Made by a program: the position numbers and the translations under genes
Shown here: one piece after another, positions 41,347-51,500 of the stretch
Layout: the number at the start of each line of letters is the position of its first letter
Position numbering within the stretch: the first letter of the stretch is position 1
Notes under the pieces: generated by a model
The model's database searches: none
Told to the model about the DNA's origin: nothing
The model's input: only the letters and a program-made list of their open reading frames with translations
Assembly: GCA_045592125.1 (NCBI GenBank)
Contig: JAZNUE010000015.1
Coordinates: 1 to 58,586 of the forward strand
Origin: HGM04593 sp045592125
Lineage (GTDB): Bacteria; Bacteroidota; Bacteroidia; Bacteroidales; Bacteroidaceae
Direction of reading: 5' to 3'
Length of the DNA stretch: 58,586 bases

Positions 41347-43050
41347 TCACTTCCTTACACCCATTCCTGCCGATACCTCTGCTGCACGCTGCAGGGCAAG
41401 ATGGATGTTATTGCAGACGTTGTCCTCACCCACAAGGTCAACAATGCCGGCCTTCTTTAGCGACTTCTCTACATTGTCATGTACGCCGGAAAGGATAACT
41501 ACCCTGCCCTCCTTCTTCGAGGCGTTGACAAATATCTCAAGGTTGTGCAGGCCTGTAGCGTCAATGAAAGTGACCTTTCGCATGCGCACAACGCGTATTG
41601 GCATTGCGTCGGTGTTACGCGTGAGCTCATCGAACTTGTTAGCAATGCCGAAGAAGAACGGCCCTTCAATCTCAAAGACCTCGGTGCCTGCAGGTATTGA
41701 AAGCACCTCGTCATTCTCACCGTCGTGGTGCACTTCTACCTCGTCACGCACTACCGATATGTGGGCGCTCTCCATCGCACGCTTCATGAAGAGCACAATG
41801 GCCATCACAAGGCCCACCTCAATGGCGAGCGTAAGGTCAAAGAAAACTGTGAGCAGCAGTGTCACGAAAAGCACGCTAGTGCCCGACATCGAGCTCTTGC
41901 ACATAGAGACAATAGTCCTCCAGCCGCTCATGTTGTACGACACCATTACAAGCACGCCTGCAAGGCAAGGCATTGGGATAAGCTCCACAAGACTGCCAAG
42001 GAAAAGGAGCACCAGCAGCAGCACCAGAGTGTGCACAATGCCAGCAACGGGAGTCTTTCCGCCATTATTGATGTTTGCCATTGTACGCGCTATCGCACCA
42101 GTAGCAGGGATTCCGCCAAAGAAAGGCACTACAACATTCGCGATACCCTGGCCAATGAGCTCGGTATTTGAGCTGTGCCTGTCGCCAATGACACCGTCGG
42201 CAACCATTGCCGAGAGCAGTGACTCAATTGCACCCAGCATAGCAATGGTAAATGCCACGGGAGCAAGGTTCTGCATCGTTGCCCACAGCGACGCGTCCCC
42301 CTCAAGCGAAGGGATAACAAAGGAAGGCAGGCCCGAAGGGAGCGTATATAGGTCGCCGATAGTCTTTATTGTAGACACACCGGCAAACTCCTTGAGCAGG
42401 TACGCTACCAGCGTCATCACCACTATCGCCAGCAGCGAGCCTGGAATCTTCTTCGAGAACTTTGGAGTAAGCGCAATGAGCACGACACTCAGCACGCCCA
42501 TTCCGGCGCTCCAGTAGTCAATGCTGCCAATGTTCTCAAAGTAGCATATCCACTTGTCAATGAAGTTAGCGGGCACATTGCTTATTCCCAGGCCTAGCAG
42601 GTCATTTATCTGCGTAGAGAATATTGTTATGGCAATACCTCCTGTAAAGCCTATTATAATGGGATAAGGCATGAACTTAATTACTGTTCCAAGACGGCAC
42701 AGGCCCATGATAATGAGTATGATACCTGCCATTACCGTCGCTATTGCAAGGCCGCCCAGGCCATATTGCTGTATTACACCGTATATTATTATGATGAATG
42801 CACCTGTGGGACCGCCAATCTGCACCTTTGAGCCGCCGAACACCGATATCAGCATACCGGCAAGGATTGCAGTTATAAGGCCCTCGGCCGGACCCACGCC
42901 GCTTGCGATACCGAACGCAATTGCCAGCGGAATAGCCACAATGCCCACAATGATACCGGCCATTACATCGGCCCCGAGCTTCTCGCGCGAATAATTCTTG
43001 AATGTACTGAAAAATTTAGGATGGAAATCAATAATATTTTTCTTATCCAT
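41347..43050 (-). CDS. SulP family anion transporter with STAS domain
   Basis: A 567-residue inner-membrane transporter for sulfate, bicarbonate or related anions. The membrane domain begins ADVMAGIIVGIVAIPLAIAF and includes GGSKVQIGGPTGAFI and IANVVVPFFGGIPATGAIAR, typical SulP blocks. The C-terminal STAS domain is at about 440-550 (EVFEIEGPFFFGIANKFDEL, VTFIDATGLHNLEIF). The ATG at 43050 (MDKKNIIDFHPKFF) is chosen over an upstream frame extension with no family match. The substrate is not predictable from sequence. Confidence 0.93.
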   Translation of the reverse strand: MDKKNIIDFHPKFFSTFKNYSREKLGADVMAGIIVGIVAIPLAIAFGIASGVGPAEGLITAILAGMLISVFGGSKVQIGGPTGAFIIIIYGVIQQYGLGGLAIATVMAGIILIIMGLCRLGTVIKFMPYPIIIGFTGGIAITIFSTQINDLLGLGISNVPANFIDKWICYFENIGSIDYWSAGMGVLSVVLIALTPKFSKKIPGSLLAIVVMTLVAYLLKEFAGVSTIKTIGDLYTLPSGLPSFVIPSLEGDASLWATMQNLAPVAFTIAMLGAIESLLSAMVADGVIGDRHSSNTELIGQGIANVVVPFFGGIPATGAIARTMANINNGGKTPVAGIVHTLVLLLVLLFLGSLVELIPMPCLAGVLVMVSYNMSGWRTIVSMCKSSMSGTSVLFVTLLLTVFFDLTLAIEVGLVMAIVLFMKRAMESAHISVVRDEVEVHHDGENDEVLSIPAGTEVFEIEGPFFFGIANKFDELTRNTDAMPIRVVRMRKVTFIDATGLHNLEIFVNASKKEGRVVILSGVHDNVEKSLKKAGIVDLVGEDNVCNNIHLALQRAAEVSAGMGVRK

Positions 43051-43126
43051 AGTGTATAATATTGTATACCAAATACTTGCCCGCAAACGCCGGATACACG
43101 GCAGCAACCGTGCGCCAAAAACTGTG

Positions 43127-43134
43127 CGAAGTTA
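43127..43134 (-). promoter_or_regulatory. -7 box for SulP
   Basis: TAACTTCG on the minus strand, about 77 bases before the chosen ATG. The -33 element is not clear. Confidence 0.35.
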
Positions 43135-43203
43135 CTAAATAAATCTTTTTTAAGGTTATCTTATGTTAAAAAAGATGTGATGTTTTTTTGAATCGTGCAA
43201 TAT

Positions 43204-43238
43204 AAAAAAAGAGCAGCCTAAAGTGAGGGCCGCTCTTT
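43204..43238 (-). terminator. Terminator of the cyclophilin-bcp-mscS operon
   Basis: Minus strand AAAGAGCGGCC (43238-43228) pairs with GGCTGCTCTTT (43218-43208; one G-T pair) and runs into T's. It lies 16 bases past the mscS stop. Confidence 0.92.
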
Positions 43239-43254
43239 TGTGTAATGTAAAACA

Positions 43255-44169
43255 TCACTTTACCTCGTTCTCCACATGCAATGTGAGAGTCTGGTAAGGG
43301 AAGTTAAGCCCCTCCTTGGGGAATACCTCGTACACCTTCTGGTTAAGGTCGAACTTAATGCCCCAGTAATCCTCCTGCTTGCACCATACACGCACTACAA
43401 TGTCGATAGAGCTGGCACCCAGGGCGCTCAGCGCAATGAAAGGAGCGGCAGGAGTATCAAGCACGCGGTTGTCCTCCTTAATAAGGCGCATAAGCACCTC
43501 CTTGGCCTTCTCGTAGTCATCGCCATAGGCAATTGAGAAAGTAAAGTCAAGACGGCGCTTGGGTTCCTTTGAGTAGTTATTGATGATACCTGTTGAAACG
43601 GGACCGTTAGGCAGCAATATAACCTTGTTGTCGCCAGTGTGTACAAGAGTATTGAAAATCTGTATCTCCTTTACGGTACCAGAGACACCCTGCGCCTCAA
43701 TGAAGTCGCCCACCTTGAAAGGACGGAAGAGCAGTATCATTACACCGCCGGCAAAGTTCTGTAGCGTACCGCTCAGCGCCATGCCCACGGCAACACCGGC
43801 CGAGGCGAACAGCGCGACAAATGAAGATGTATCAATGCCAAGCACGCTGATAATCATGATAAGAATCACAATCATCGCCACAACATCGATAAGGCTAGAC
43901 ACGAATGAGTTTACCGAAGGATTGACATTACGCCTCTCCATAATCCTCTTCAGGAACTTCACAACGTGGCGAATAATCCAGCGGCCCACAATCCATATGA
44001 GGAGCACCTTAATCATCTTGCCCACGATACTCACGCTCAGTGCAGTAATGGCATGCAGCACTTCATCGGGAGTCATGCCCGCAAATTTCTCGAAAATGCC
44101 TGTTGCGTCAACAGCATTTGCAGCCTCGGCAGCCGTAGCAGCGAGGAACATAAAAGAATCTGTAATCAT
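43255..44169 (-). CDS. Small-conductance mechanosensitive channel (MscS family)
   Basis: A 304-residue channel opened by membrane tension during osmotic downshock. Three N-terminal helices end in the pore helix SSFVALFASAGVAVGMALSG, followed by TLQNFAGGVMILLFRPFKVGDFIEAQGVSG, the signature MscS beta domain, and LPNGPVSTGIINNYSKEPKR. It has a slightly long N-terminus (about 55 residues) before the first helix. It probably shares a transcript with bcp and the cyclophilin. Confidence 0.95.
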   Translation of the reverse strand: MITDSFMFLAATAAEAANAVDATGIFEKFAGMTPDEVLHAITALSVSIVGKMIKVLLIWIVGRWIIRHVVKFLKRIMERRNVNPSVNSFVSSLIDVVAMIVILIMIISVLGIDTSSFVALFASAGVAVGMALSGTLQNFAGGVMILLFRPFKVGDFIEAQGVSGTVKEIQIFNTLVHTGDNKVILLPNGPVSTGIINNYSKEPKRRLDFTFSIAYGDDYEKAKEVLMRLIKEDNRVLDTPAAPFIALSALGASSIDIVVRVWCKQEDYWGIKFDLNQKVYEVFPKEGLNFPYQTLTLHVENEVK

Positions 44170-44239
44170 AGTAATAAATTATATAAATTATTATAATATT
44201 TCTGCCCGGTCCTGTAAAAAAGCAATACTGGTCTAGTCC

Positions 44240-44692
44240 CTACTCCATTTCCAGAATCTGTCTTGCGGCATTCTTCGTGTCAACCTTGGATATGACCCTC
44301 TCAACTGCTCCGCTAGGGCCAATAACGAAAGTCATGCGCAGGATACCCATATACGTCCTGCCGGCCATCTTCTTCTCGCCCCATGCGCCGAACGCCTGTA
44401 TTGTGGCCTTCTCCACATCGGCCACAAGAGGGAAGTTCAGCTGCTGCTTGCCCTTGAAGCGCTGGTGCGACGCAGCACTGTCGGCACTCACGCCAACCAC
44501 AGCATAGCCCGCTGCAGCAAGGCTGTCCATACCGTCGCGCAGAGAACAGGCCTCGGCCGTGCAGCCAGGAGTACTATCCTTAGGATAGAAATAGACCACT
44601 AGCCTGCGCCCTCTATAGTCACTCACGCGTATTTCGGCACCATTCTCGTCAAGACCGAGGAAATCGGGTGCCATGTCACCTGTCTTAAGCAT
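44240..44692 (-). CDS. bcp: Thiol peroxidase Bcp (peroxiredoxin)
   Basis: A 150-residue peroxiredoxin reducing hydrogen and organic peroxides. The active site is PKDSTPGCTAEACSLRD, with peroxidatic Cys44 and probable resolving Cys49, as in E. coli Bcp. It has GVSADSAASHQRFKGKQQLNFPLVAD and RMTFVIGPSG. It begins 6 bases after the cyclophilin stop. Confidence 0.95.
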   Translation of the reverse strand: MLKTGDMAPDFLGLDENGAEIRVSDYRGRRLVVYFYPKDSTPGCTAEACSLRDGMDSLAAAGYAVVGVSADSAASHQRFKGKQQLNFPLVADVEKATIQAFGAWGEKKMAGRTYMGILRMTFVIGPSGAVERVISKVDTKNAARQILEME

Positions 44693-44698
44693 ACCTTA

Positions 44699-45373
44699 CT
44701 ATTTCAAGAATTCAACTTTAAGTATCCTCACATTCTCAAGCGGACGGTCATTCCTGTCGCAGCGCTTGCCCTGTATCCTCTCTACCACCTCAAGGCCATC
44801 GGCAACCTCTCCAAAGACAGTATACTCGCCGTCGAGGTGCGGCGTGCCGCCTACCGTTGTATACGCCTCCACCTGCTGGGGCGTAAAGGATACATCCTTG
44901 CCCCGCCTCTTCGAATAATGCTCCTGCAGGCGCTTGAGCTGCTCACGGGTGAACACGGTCCCCCACACAATATAGAACTGCGACGCCGAAGAGGCTTTCT
45001 CCGGGTTCACGTCATCGCCCTCACGCGCTGCCGCCAGCGCGCCGCGTTTGTGGAAATAGCGTTCAGGCATAAGCTCGGCAGGAACCTTGTACCCAAGGTC
45101 ACCCTCTCCCAGCAGCTTGCCGCGCGGCGCCTTCTTTGAATCGGGGTCGCCTCCCTGGACCATGAAGTCCTTGATTACACGGTGGAAAAGAAGTGAGTCG
45201 TACCTGTGCTCCTTTACCAGCCTCACAAAGTTCTTCTTGTGCGCCTTCGTCTCATCATATAGCCTGAGGTCTATCACGCCTTCTGTCGTTGTCATCCTCA
45301 CAAGGGAGACATTGCTAGTGGAGCACGAGACGGCAAGAAGCGCCAGCAGTGCCATAAATATTATCTTCTTCAT
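44699..45373 (-). CDS. Cyclophilin-type peptidyl-prolyl isomerase lipoprotein
   Basis: A 224-residue protein with a lipobox (LLAVSC, C17) and a cyclophilin domain: TTEGVIDLRLYDETKAHKKN, LLFHRVIKDFMVQGGDPDSK and HLDGEYTVFGEVADGLEVVE. It should speed proline isomerisation of envelope proteins. A Lys/Arg-rich insertion (HYSKRRGKDVSFTPQQVEAY) is common in Bacteroidetes members. Its promoter at 45403-45433 overlaps the terminator of the preceding gene. Confidence 0.94.
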   Translation of the reverse strand: MKKIIFMALLALLAVSCSTSNVSLVRMTTTEGVIDLRLYDETKAHKKNFVRLVKEHRYDSLLFHRVIKDFMVQGGDPDSKKAPRGKLLGEGDLGYKVPAELMPERYFHKRGALAAAREGDDVNPEKASSASQFYIVWGTVFTREQLKRLQEHYSKRRGKDVSFTPQQVEAYTTVGGTPHLDGEYTVFGEVADGLEVVERIQGKRCDRNDRPLENVRILKVEFLK

Positions 45374-45402
45374 ATCTCAGTCTAAGAAGCTGCTTGTGAG
45401 CG

Positions 45403-45433
45403 CAAAGATAGCAAAAAAAGAGGACGTGTCAAA
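45403..45433 (-). promoter_or_regulatory. Promoter of the cyclophilin-bcp-mscS operon
   Basis: Minus strand: TTTG (45433-45430), 19 bases, TATCTTTG (45410-45403), 30 bases before the ATG. The -33 box lies in the loop of the upstream terminator. Confidence 0.7.
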
Positions 45434-45452
45434 ATATCTCAACAAGTCCTCT
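45412..45452 (-). terminator. Terminator of the DsbA-like gene
   Basis: Minus strand AGAGGAC (45452-45446) pairs with GTCCTCT (45425-45419), followed by seven T. The loop is long (20 bases), so confidence is moderate. Confidence 0.65.
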
Positions 45453-45479
45453 CAGGAATCAATTGGCCACATCAGCGCC

Positions 45480-46451
45480 TTACACGGCAGCAGCAGTCGC
45501 CCTGTTCCTTTCCTGTGTATATCCAGGATGCTCCTTCAGTTTGTAGAATATGAACCCGTTGCCTTTAGGCGCCATTGCCAGCCGTCCATCCTTCACAAGC
45601 CCGTCCATGATGTCGGGCAGGCCTGAATATGACTCGACATTAAGCGCAGTATGCCCGCCAGTCCTAGGCATAGAGAATGCCGTTGCAATCTCCACGGGAT
45701 AGGCTGTACCGTATTCGGCCACAAACTTCATCACATTATCCCTTGAAGGTTTCTCTCTCCCGTCGGAAACAGGAGCTACATTCTCATAAGAGAGCTGCGA
45801 TATGCAGTGGCACAGTGTCTCGTAGGTCGTGAAGCCGCGCACCACCATCTCCTCACCCCTGTACTGCAGCAAGAAAGTCGGGAAAGAGTGCACCTCATAC
45901 TTACTGCACATCTCCTTGCCTCGGGTGTATAGCCGCTTCACCTCCTCACTGCGGAAGAGAGTGCGGAACATATGCTCGTCAAGCCCGACAACTCCGGCGG
46001 TCGCCACTATAACCTCCTCGTCATTGGTGTGCGCCCCGCCTACAGCAGTCATCTCCTGCAGCGCGCGAAGGAAATGGCGGTGGGCGTCACGCCTTGCCTC
46101 CTTGTTCTCCCTCACATATTCGCATGCAGCAATGTATGCCAAATTCAGCGGTATTGTAGAGCGTCTGTCCTGAGAGAACAGGCGAACCTGCTTTTCGGCA
46201 ACAGGCATGCCATGGACCGCCGAGGCCTCTACCCAATGCCCATACATATTCCTGTTAGACATTTCAATGTCGCCTCCTATCGACAGCCTGCGGTTATTAT
46301 ACGAGAGCACATCCTCAATCATTCCGCCCATAACATAGGAAATCTCAACCTGCTCGCCATAGCGGTAAGCGAGTGCCCTGAGTACAGGCACGCTGCCCCA
46401 GCACCATGTACATGCAGGGTCAGCAAATACAGTAATCTTCATCTTCTCCAT
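45480..46451 (-). CDS. DsbA-family thioredoxin-fold protein
   Basis: A 323-residue protein with a DsbA/FrnE-like fold. The active site CTWC is at residues 14-17 (VFADPACTWCWGSVPVLRAL), with the helical insertion at about 55-165 and the cis-Pro region SFPTFLLQYRGE near 195. A C-terminal domain of about 100 residues (ATAFSMPRTGGHTALNVESY) looks like a winged-helix or additional small domain. It lacks a signal peptide, so it is probably cytoplasmic, like FrnE proteins. The ATG at 46451 was chosen; the upstream extension overlaps the region next to the preceding terminator. Confidence 0.85.
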   Translation of the reverse strand: MEKMKITVFADPACTWCWGSVPVLRALAYRYGEQVEISYVMGGMIEDVLSYNNRRLSIGGDIEMSNRNMYGHWVEASAVHGMPVAEKQVRLFSQDRRSTIPLNLAYIAACEYVRENKEARRDAHRHFLRALQEMTAVGGAHTNDEEVIVATAGVVGLDEHMFRTLFRSEEVKRLYTRGKEMCSKYEVHSFPTFLLQYRGEEMVVRGFTTYETLCHCISQLSYENVAPVSDGREKPSRDNVMKFVAEYGTAYPVEIATAFSMPRTGGHTALNVESYSGLPDIMDGLVKDGRLAMAPKGNGFIFYKLKEHPGYTQERNRATAAAV

Positions 46452-46562
46452 CTCGTTCAGTTTTTCAATAGAAACAAGAGGCAAGGGAGATTTGTTCGGG
46501 AGTACAAAAAGCCTGTGTCGGTTGAGCCTTAATATTGATAGCCTGTTAATTATGCAAGCCTT

Positions 46563-46602
46563 AAAAACCAAAAGGAGCTGTGTCAAAAAAGACACAGCTC
46601 CT
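46563..46602 (-). terminator. Terminator of bamD-rpoZ-DUF4293
   Basis: A perfect 12-bp stem, AGGAGCTGTGTC (46573-46584) with GACACAGCTCCT (46591-46602), around a six-base A/T loop. The minus strand continues into TTTTGGTTTTT. Confidence 0.9.
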
Positions 46603-46622
46603 AAAAGAAACAAGAGACCTTC

Positions 46623-47090
46623 TCAGTCCCTGAGCCTGAACCCAGACGCCTTTGCAATTATCCTGGCCTCATGGCGGGCAACCAGCTTTATGTACACCAT
46701 GTTCAGTACTAGGCCGAAGAGCGGGAACAGCATTGGAAGGTCAACCTCCAGCTCGGCACCGCTCAGCAGTATAAGCGAATATATGAGCAGCACGATGTAA
46801 TAGCCCGCGAGCAGCAGCATTGAGAGTATTGCGCTTCGCTTCATCAGCTCGAAGTTGCTGAAGAACGAGACCAGGAAAGTGAACAGGTTCACTATTGTCG
46901 CGAATATAAGCACAACGCCCAACGCTATAACCGACCATGACACATCGCCATAGTGCGACAGCAGCTTGAAGTTGCTCATTAGCATCTGCTCGCCGCCAGG
47001 TTCAGTGAACCTCATGAGCGGTTCAATCATTGCCCACACCAGCAAGGCAACTGCTGCAGCAGGGAGCAGCTGATAGAAACGGAATTTCAT
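46623..47090 (-). CDS. DUF4293 membrane protein
   Basis: A 155-residue protein with four membrane helices (LLPAAAVALLVWAMIEPLM; VIALGVVLIFATIVNLFTFL; AILSMLLLAGYYIVLLIYSL; LFPLFGLVLNMVYIKLVA) and a basic C-terminus. It matches DUF4293, usually found after rpoZ in Bacteroidetes; its function is unknown. It starts 11 bases after the rpoZ-like gene. Confidence 0.85.
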   Translation of the reverse strand: MKFRFYQLLPAAAVALLVWAMIEPLMRFTEPGGEQMLMSNFKLLSHYGDVSWSVIALGVVLIFATIVNLFTFLVSFFSNFELMKRSAILSMLLLAGYYIVLLIYSLILLSGAELEVDLPMLFPLFGLVLNMVYIKLVARHEARIIAKASGFRLRD

Positions 47091-47101
47091 ATGCGTCCTT
47101 A

Positions 47102-47440
47102 TCAGATATCCTCCTCTTCGGTTTCCTTTGCAGGGTCACGGAAATATATCTTGCCATCAAGGAACTCCTGGGCCGCAATCAGTGTCGGCTTCGGCAACCT
47201 CTCATAGTAGCGCGAAATCTCTATCTGCTCATGGTTCTCGAACTGTTCCTCGAGGTTGTCGGTTGACGAAGAGAACTCGTTCAGTTTCTTCAGCAGTTCC
47301 TCTTTCATTTCAGCAGCAATCTGGTTGGCACGCTTGCCTATGATAGCAACCGATTCATACACATTGCCTGTTTCGCCTACGAAATCTGCCATGTCTCTTG
47401 TGACAGTGTTTGTTGGAGCATTTGTCTTCTTGTAATCCAT
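47102..47440 (-). CDS. rpoZ: RNA polymerase omega-like subunit
   Basis: A 112-residue protein that fits the divergent Bacteroidetes omega/Rpb6 family: NVYESVAIIGKRANQIAAEM is the conserved helix block that contacts RNA polymerase beta-prime, and EISRYYERLPKPTLIAAQEF follows. It is longer than E. coli omega (91 residues), as expected in this phylum. Located between bamD and DUF4293, the usual order. Confidence 0.88.
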   Translation of the reverse strand: MDYKKTNAPTNTVTRDMADFVGETGNVYESVAIIGKRANQIAAEMKEELLKKLNEFSSSTDNLEEQFENHEQIEISRYYERLPKPTLIAAQEFLDGKIYFRDPAKETEEEDI

Positions 47441-47474
47441 CTTACTATATATGTTTAATTATTATCCTTCTCAT

Positions 47475-48287
47475 TTATTCCTTCACGAGCTTCCTTGCTT
47501 CCTTGAAGAAGTCCTCGGCCTCGTCAAGGTACTTGCTGCTTGGGAACTCGTTCTTGAAGGCATAGTACTCGTCTATAGTCTCGCGGTAGCGTTCCAGCTT
47601 CTTCTCCTCGACGCTATGGTGCGCCATCTTGTACCTTGCCCTGAGGATGAGGATAGAGAGTTCCTCCCTCAGTCCTGTGAACGGATAGTCCTTCAGCGCG
47701 TTCTGCGCGGTGATAATGCATGCCAGGTAGTTGTTTCCCTTATATGCCATGAAATCGCCCAGCTCATAATAGAGCTTGGCCGAGAGATAGTCCTTCTCAA
47801 CCAGCAGGTCGTGCATTCTCACAATCATATCCTGCGCCTCGCCCCTCATTCCGCTCAATGGGAAATACTCCATGAACAGCTGCAGCTCGCCAATTGCCAG
47901 ATATGTGCCCGACTGGTCAAGTTCCGGTTCGGTAATGTTCATGAAGAGCGACTTTCCAGAGTAAAAACGGGCATACTCGGCAAACTCGCCGCGCGGGAAG
48001 TTGGTATAGTACACCTTGAAGTACTGAGAGGCAGTATCATAGTCACCCGACTCATAATAGCTTCTTGCAAGCAGGATTAGTGACTCTTCGGCCTTGTCGC
48101 TGCCCTTGAGCAGAGTGACAATGCTCTCCAGCAGCTCTGCGGCCTTGGAATAGTCGCCCTGCAGATAGAATGCCTTTGCCGCCTCATATTTATAGTCAAC
48201 ATTGTTCGTAGACAACAGCCTGTTGTACGAATTACACGAAGCCAGCAGCACTACTGCCGATATAAGTATGAACAGTATCCTTTTCAT
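47475..48287 (-). CDS. bamD: Outer-membrane assembly lipoprotein BamD
   Basis: A 270-residue lipoprotein (VVLLASC, C18) of the BAM complex, which inserts beta-barrel proteins. TPR-like helices fill it: AAKAFYLQGDYSKAAELLES, LARSYYESGDYDTASQYFKV, SGKSLFMN, LAIGELQLFMEYFPLSG. I start at the ATG 48287; the frame reaches a TTG three codons earlier. Promoter at 48337-48367. Operon with rpoZ and DUF4293. Confidence 0.94.
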   Translation of the reverse strand: MKRILFILISAVVLLASCNSYNRLLSTNNVDYKYEAAKAFYLQGDYSKAAELLESIVTLLKGSDKAEESLILLARSYYESGDYDTASQYFKVYYTNFPRGEFAEYARFYSGKSLFMNITEPELDQSGTYLAIGELQLFMEYFPLSGMRGEAQDMIVRMHDLLVEKDYLSAKLYYELGDFMAYKGNNYLACIITAQNALKDYPFTGLREELSILILRARYKMAHHSVEEKKLERYRETIDEYYAFKNEFPSSKYLDEAEDFFKEARKLVKE

Positions 48288-48336
48288 TTTTGACAATTAC
48301 CCGAACCGCAAGAACACTCCATTGCAATTCAGCATG

Positions 48337-48367
48337 CAAAGATAGTGCATTCCAACCATAATTCAAA
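48337..48367 (-). promoter_or_regulatory. Promoter of bamD-rpoZ-DUF4293
   Basis: Minus strand: TTTG (48367-48364), 19 bases, TATCTTTG (48344-48337), about 50 bases before the bamD ATG. Confidence 0.7.
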
Positions 48368-48468
48368 CACTTTCACCCCAATCTTCCCGCAAATTAAGTG
48401 AATAATCCATAAAAAAAACTCTACAGAAAGCGAAATAAAAGAAGAAAGGACCGCTGTTCCTGCCAGAC

Positions 48469-48520
48469 CATACGGCAAGTCCCGGGGCACGCGGTAGCAT
48501 GGCCCGGGACTTGCCGTATG
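48469..48520. terminator. 18-bp perfect hairpin after the GH27-GH16 gene
   Basis: 48469-48486 and 48503-48520 are exact reverse complements around a 16-base loop. There is no T-run on the minus strand where the gene ends. It may be a factor-dependent terminator or an RNA stabiliser. Confidence 0.6.
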
Positions 48521-48530
48521 CTTTTCTTTC

Positions 48531-51500
48531 TTACAGTACCACTACTTTCTTGCCTGCGACTACGTAGACACCCCTTTCAAGCGCCACGAAGACAGGCTCA
48601 GCGACTCTTGCCTCTGCCACCTTACGCCCTGCAGTATCATACACCGGCACAATGGCAGCGCCGTCGCAAGAGAGCACCACGCCGCCGTCGGCACTGCGCA
48701 CCGCAACATCCTCGCCGCTGCTTACCGCTGCAATGCCCACTGTACCGCCAGTGTTCTTCATTCCCTTAGCCTGGTACACACGCACCCAGTCGAAACGGGT
48801 CTCATAGGTATGGTTCACATCAGCGTCCTTTGCCCATGAGCCATTGCCAACGCTCTGGTTAAGGATAAGATGGAAGTGCTTGTCAAACGGCCACTGCCCC
48901 TTGTTAAGCTGCGACGCGTTAACCGACTTTTGGTAACGCCCAACCTCCTTACCGTCGACATACCATACAAGAGTCTTCTCATCCCACTTGAGGCCATAAG
49001 TATGATAGCGGTCATAGTTGACACCCGTATTGAAACTTGACTGCGGATTGTTCTTATTGCCGAGGTCATAAGTCCAGTTGCTGTGGATTGTATGATATGA
49101 ACGGCCGTCAGTGTCAATTGCCTCCCATATGTCAATCTCGCCACAATCGGGCCAGCCTGCGCTCTGGTCCTCGGGCATCATCCAGAATGCGGGGAAATTG
49201 CCCACCCAGGCATTGCTGAGGATACGTGCCTCGACATATCCGTAAGTAAAGCCGAAACGCCCGTTGCTCTTTATGCCGCCTGTAATCATGGGAACAGGGT
49301 CGTTCTCCTGGTCGGGGTTGGGAATTGCACGTGTGACAAGGTCACCGCCCTGCAGATAGACGACCTCCTTGCTGTCGCTTAGCCAACGGTTCCAGGTGGC
49401 ACCGTAGCGCTGGCAACGCATCCATTTCTCATCAAGCGGCTGGCTGTAGTCCTCGGCATTGAACTCGTCACTGAAAACCAGCTGCCACTCGCTGCCCTCC
49501 TCGGGTTCAAACTCGGCAAACAAGGCCACATCACCATCGAGACACCACGCAGGTACAATAGCCCTGCCATTGCCGTTGACATTGTCCTTATGCTCGCGCC
49601 ACTGAAGATTGCCATTCACATACTGCTCGCCATCAAGATTATGTCCATGACGCACAATTACATTATTACACTTATATCCCGGAGCTCCGCGTAATACGAT
49701 TGTAAACATTTCATTATTTTCAATCATCATGGGCAATGCTGTATTATCCACACCGTCTATACTTCCATCAACCGTGTGAAGTGCCAGTTTCTTCTTATCG
49801 CCTACGATACTTATAAGATAATCTATGATAAGGCCATTTTCGGCTACAAAATTCTCGGAACCGCCAGGATTTATATTATCCGTATCCAGTTTCAGACGCA
49901 TACGATACACACCTGCTGGTATTGCATCATCAAGAACAACGGTAGGAAGGGTTGCCACAGAACCCTTTTGGGCAGGATTTCCCTTACTGTCTATGCCATT
50001 ATGACAAGAGAATGCGACAAGCTCGCTCGACATTGCCGGCAGGCCATTCTCATTCAACAGGGCCACGAACTTGCCGTCGTTGTTGAGGTCGATGTACATA
50101 TAGGCATTCTTGATGCTATTGCCAGCCAGATTCTCTATTACTACATCTATATCCCTGCTCCCTTCAAGCGTATAAAACCGAGTTTGCTCCTCATCGGCAG
50201 CAAGGCGGTATGCATCTCTGTAAGTATCCGGACCATTGGGGGAGAAGTTCATATTGTCAATCAACACAAAATAACAGTGTTCTCCGGGAACTTGCGCATC
50301 CTTGTCGAACGAGAGCGCATAGCCATCGGCTCCGGCACCGTCGCCAGCCTGTACAAACTCGGCGCTGATTCTCACATCACCGTCCACCATTTCTGCAGGT
50401 ATTGTTATCTTGCCATCCTTCACAAAAGCACCCGAAACAAAATCCTCGCGCCACTGCCTTACGCCATGAACAATCTTATTTCCATCGAGATTGTGACCAT
50501 GAAGAACCTTTATGGCATCAAGCACATAGCCCTCATCGGGATTCACTGCCAGCACCAAAGGTTGGCCGAACGCAACCTTTGCAGACAAGGCCTCGCCCGT
50601 AGCAGACAAGAGCGAACCGTTATTTGCGGTTACCGAAAGGGCACCCTCGGCAGCGTGAACATTCAGCACCACATCACATACCGCACCGCCATTCTCTATT
50701 ATTCCGTTGCCATCCTCGGCACGGCCAGCAGGGTCAATCGAAGCCCAGTCCACCTTGTAGCGCATACGATAGAAACCGGGCGCAATGCCGGCAGGCAACG
50801 TAAATGCCGGCGGATTCAAGACATTGGCATTATTCACCCTCTCGCCATTGCTGTTATAGCCCACACCGGAACCTAAATTAGGTTCTGCGTACGAGAATGA
50901 CAAGACATCGCCCTCGTACGAGCCGTCCTCGTTAAGCACAACATCGAATGCGCCATCCATACCGCTGTCAAGGTATACAGCACCATTCATCCAATCGCCT
51001 GTAAAGCCGAAAGAGGCAGCAAGCCTCTCACCTGGAACAGCCGTAAAGCAACCGTTTTTCACATTGCTGTACACTTTAAGCGGTGTAGGCAGCTGCAGAG
51101 TCTGCGCACCGAGCGAAACGCTGTTCAGGCGACGGCTGCCGTGAGTGTAGCCCTGCTCCTTATCAAAGACAACAGGGTAATCCTCTACTGCATTCTTGTC
51201 AACAAGGACCATACGGTCAATGTCGCCCATGTAGGCACTTTCATTGAAAAGACGGATTACATTCTCGCCTTTCTGCAACACTACGTCAAAGTCGGCATAA
51301 CCTACACTACCCCAACCCGCTGACTTACCGGTGTACACAATGGGTTCGCCACCATTAACGCTCAATTTCATTGTACGGTCCTCGCCTGTGATAAAATACA
51401 CACGCAGAGTATACTCTCCGCCATTCTTGCTGTATACGTTACGCCACTGCAGGTCATTCTCGGCACGGCCGCCTAACCAGCCCACGGCAACACCGCCCGA

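Noticed and set aside
49776..50876. 366-residue frame opposite the GH27-GH16 gene
   Set aside because: Antisense to the duplicated linker; no domain.
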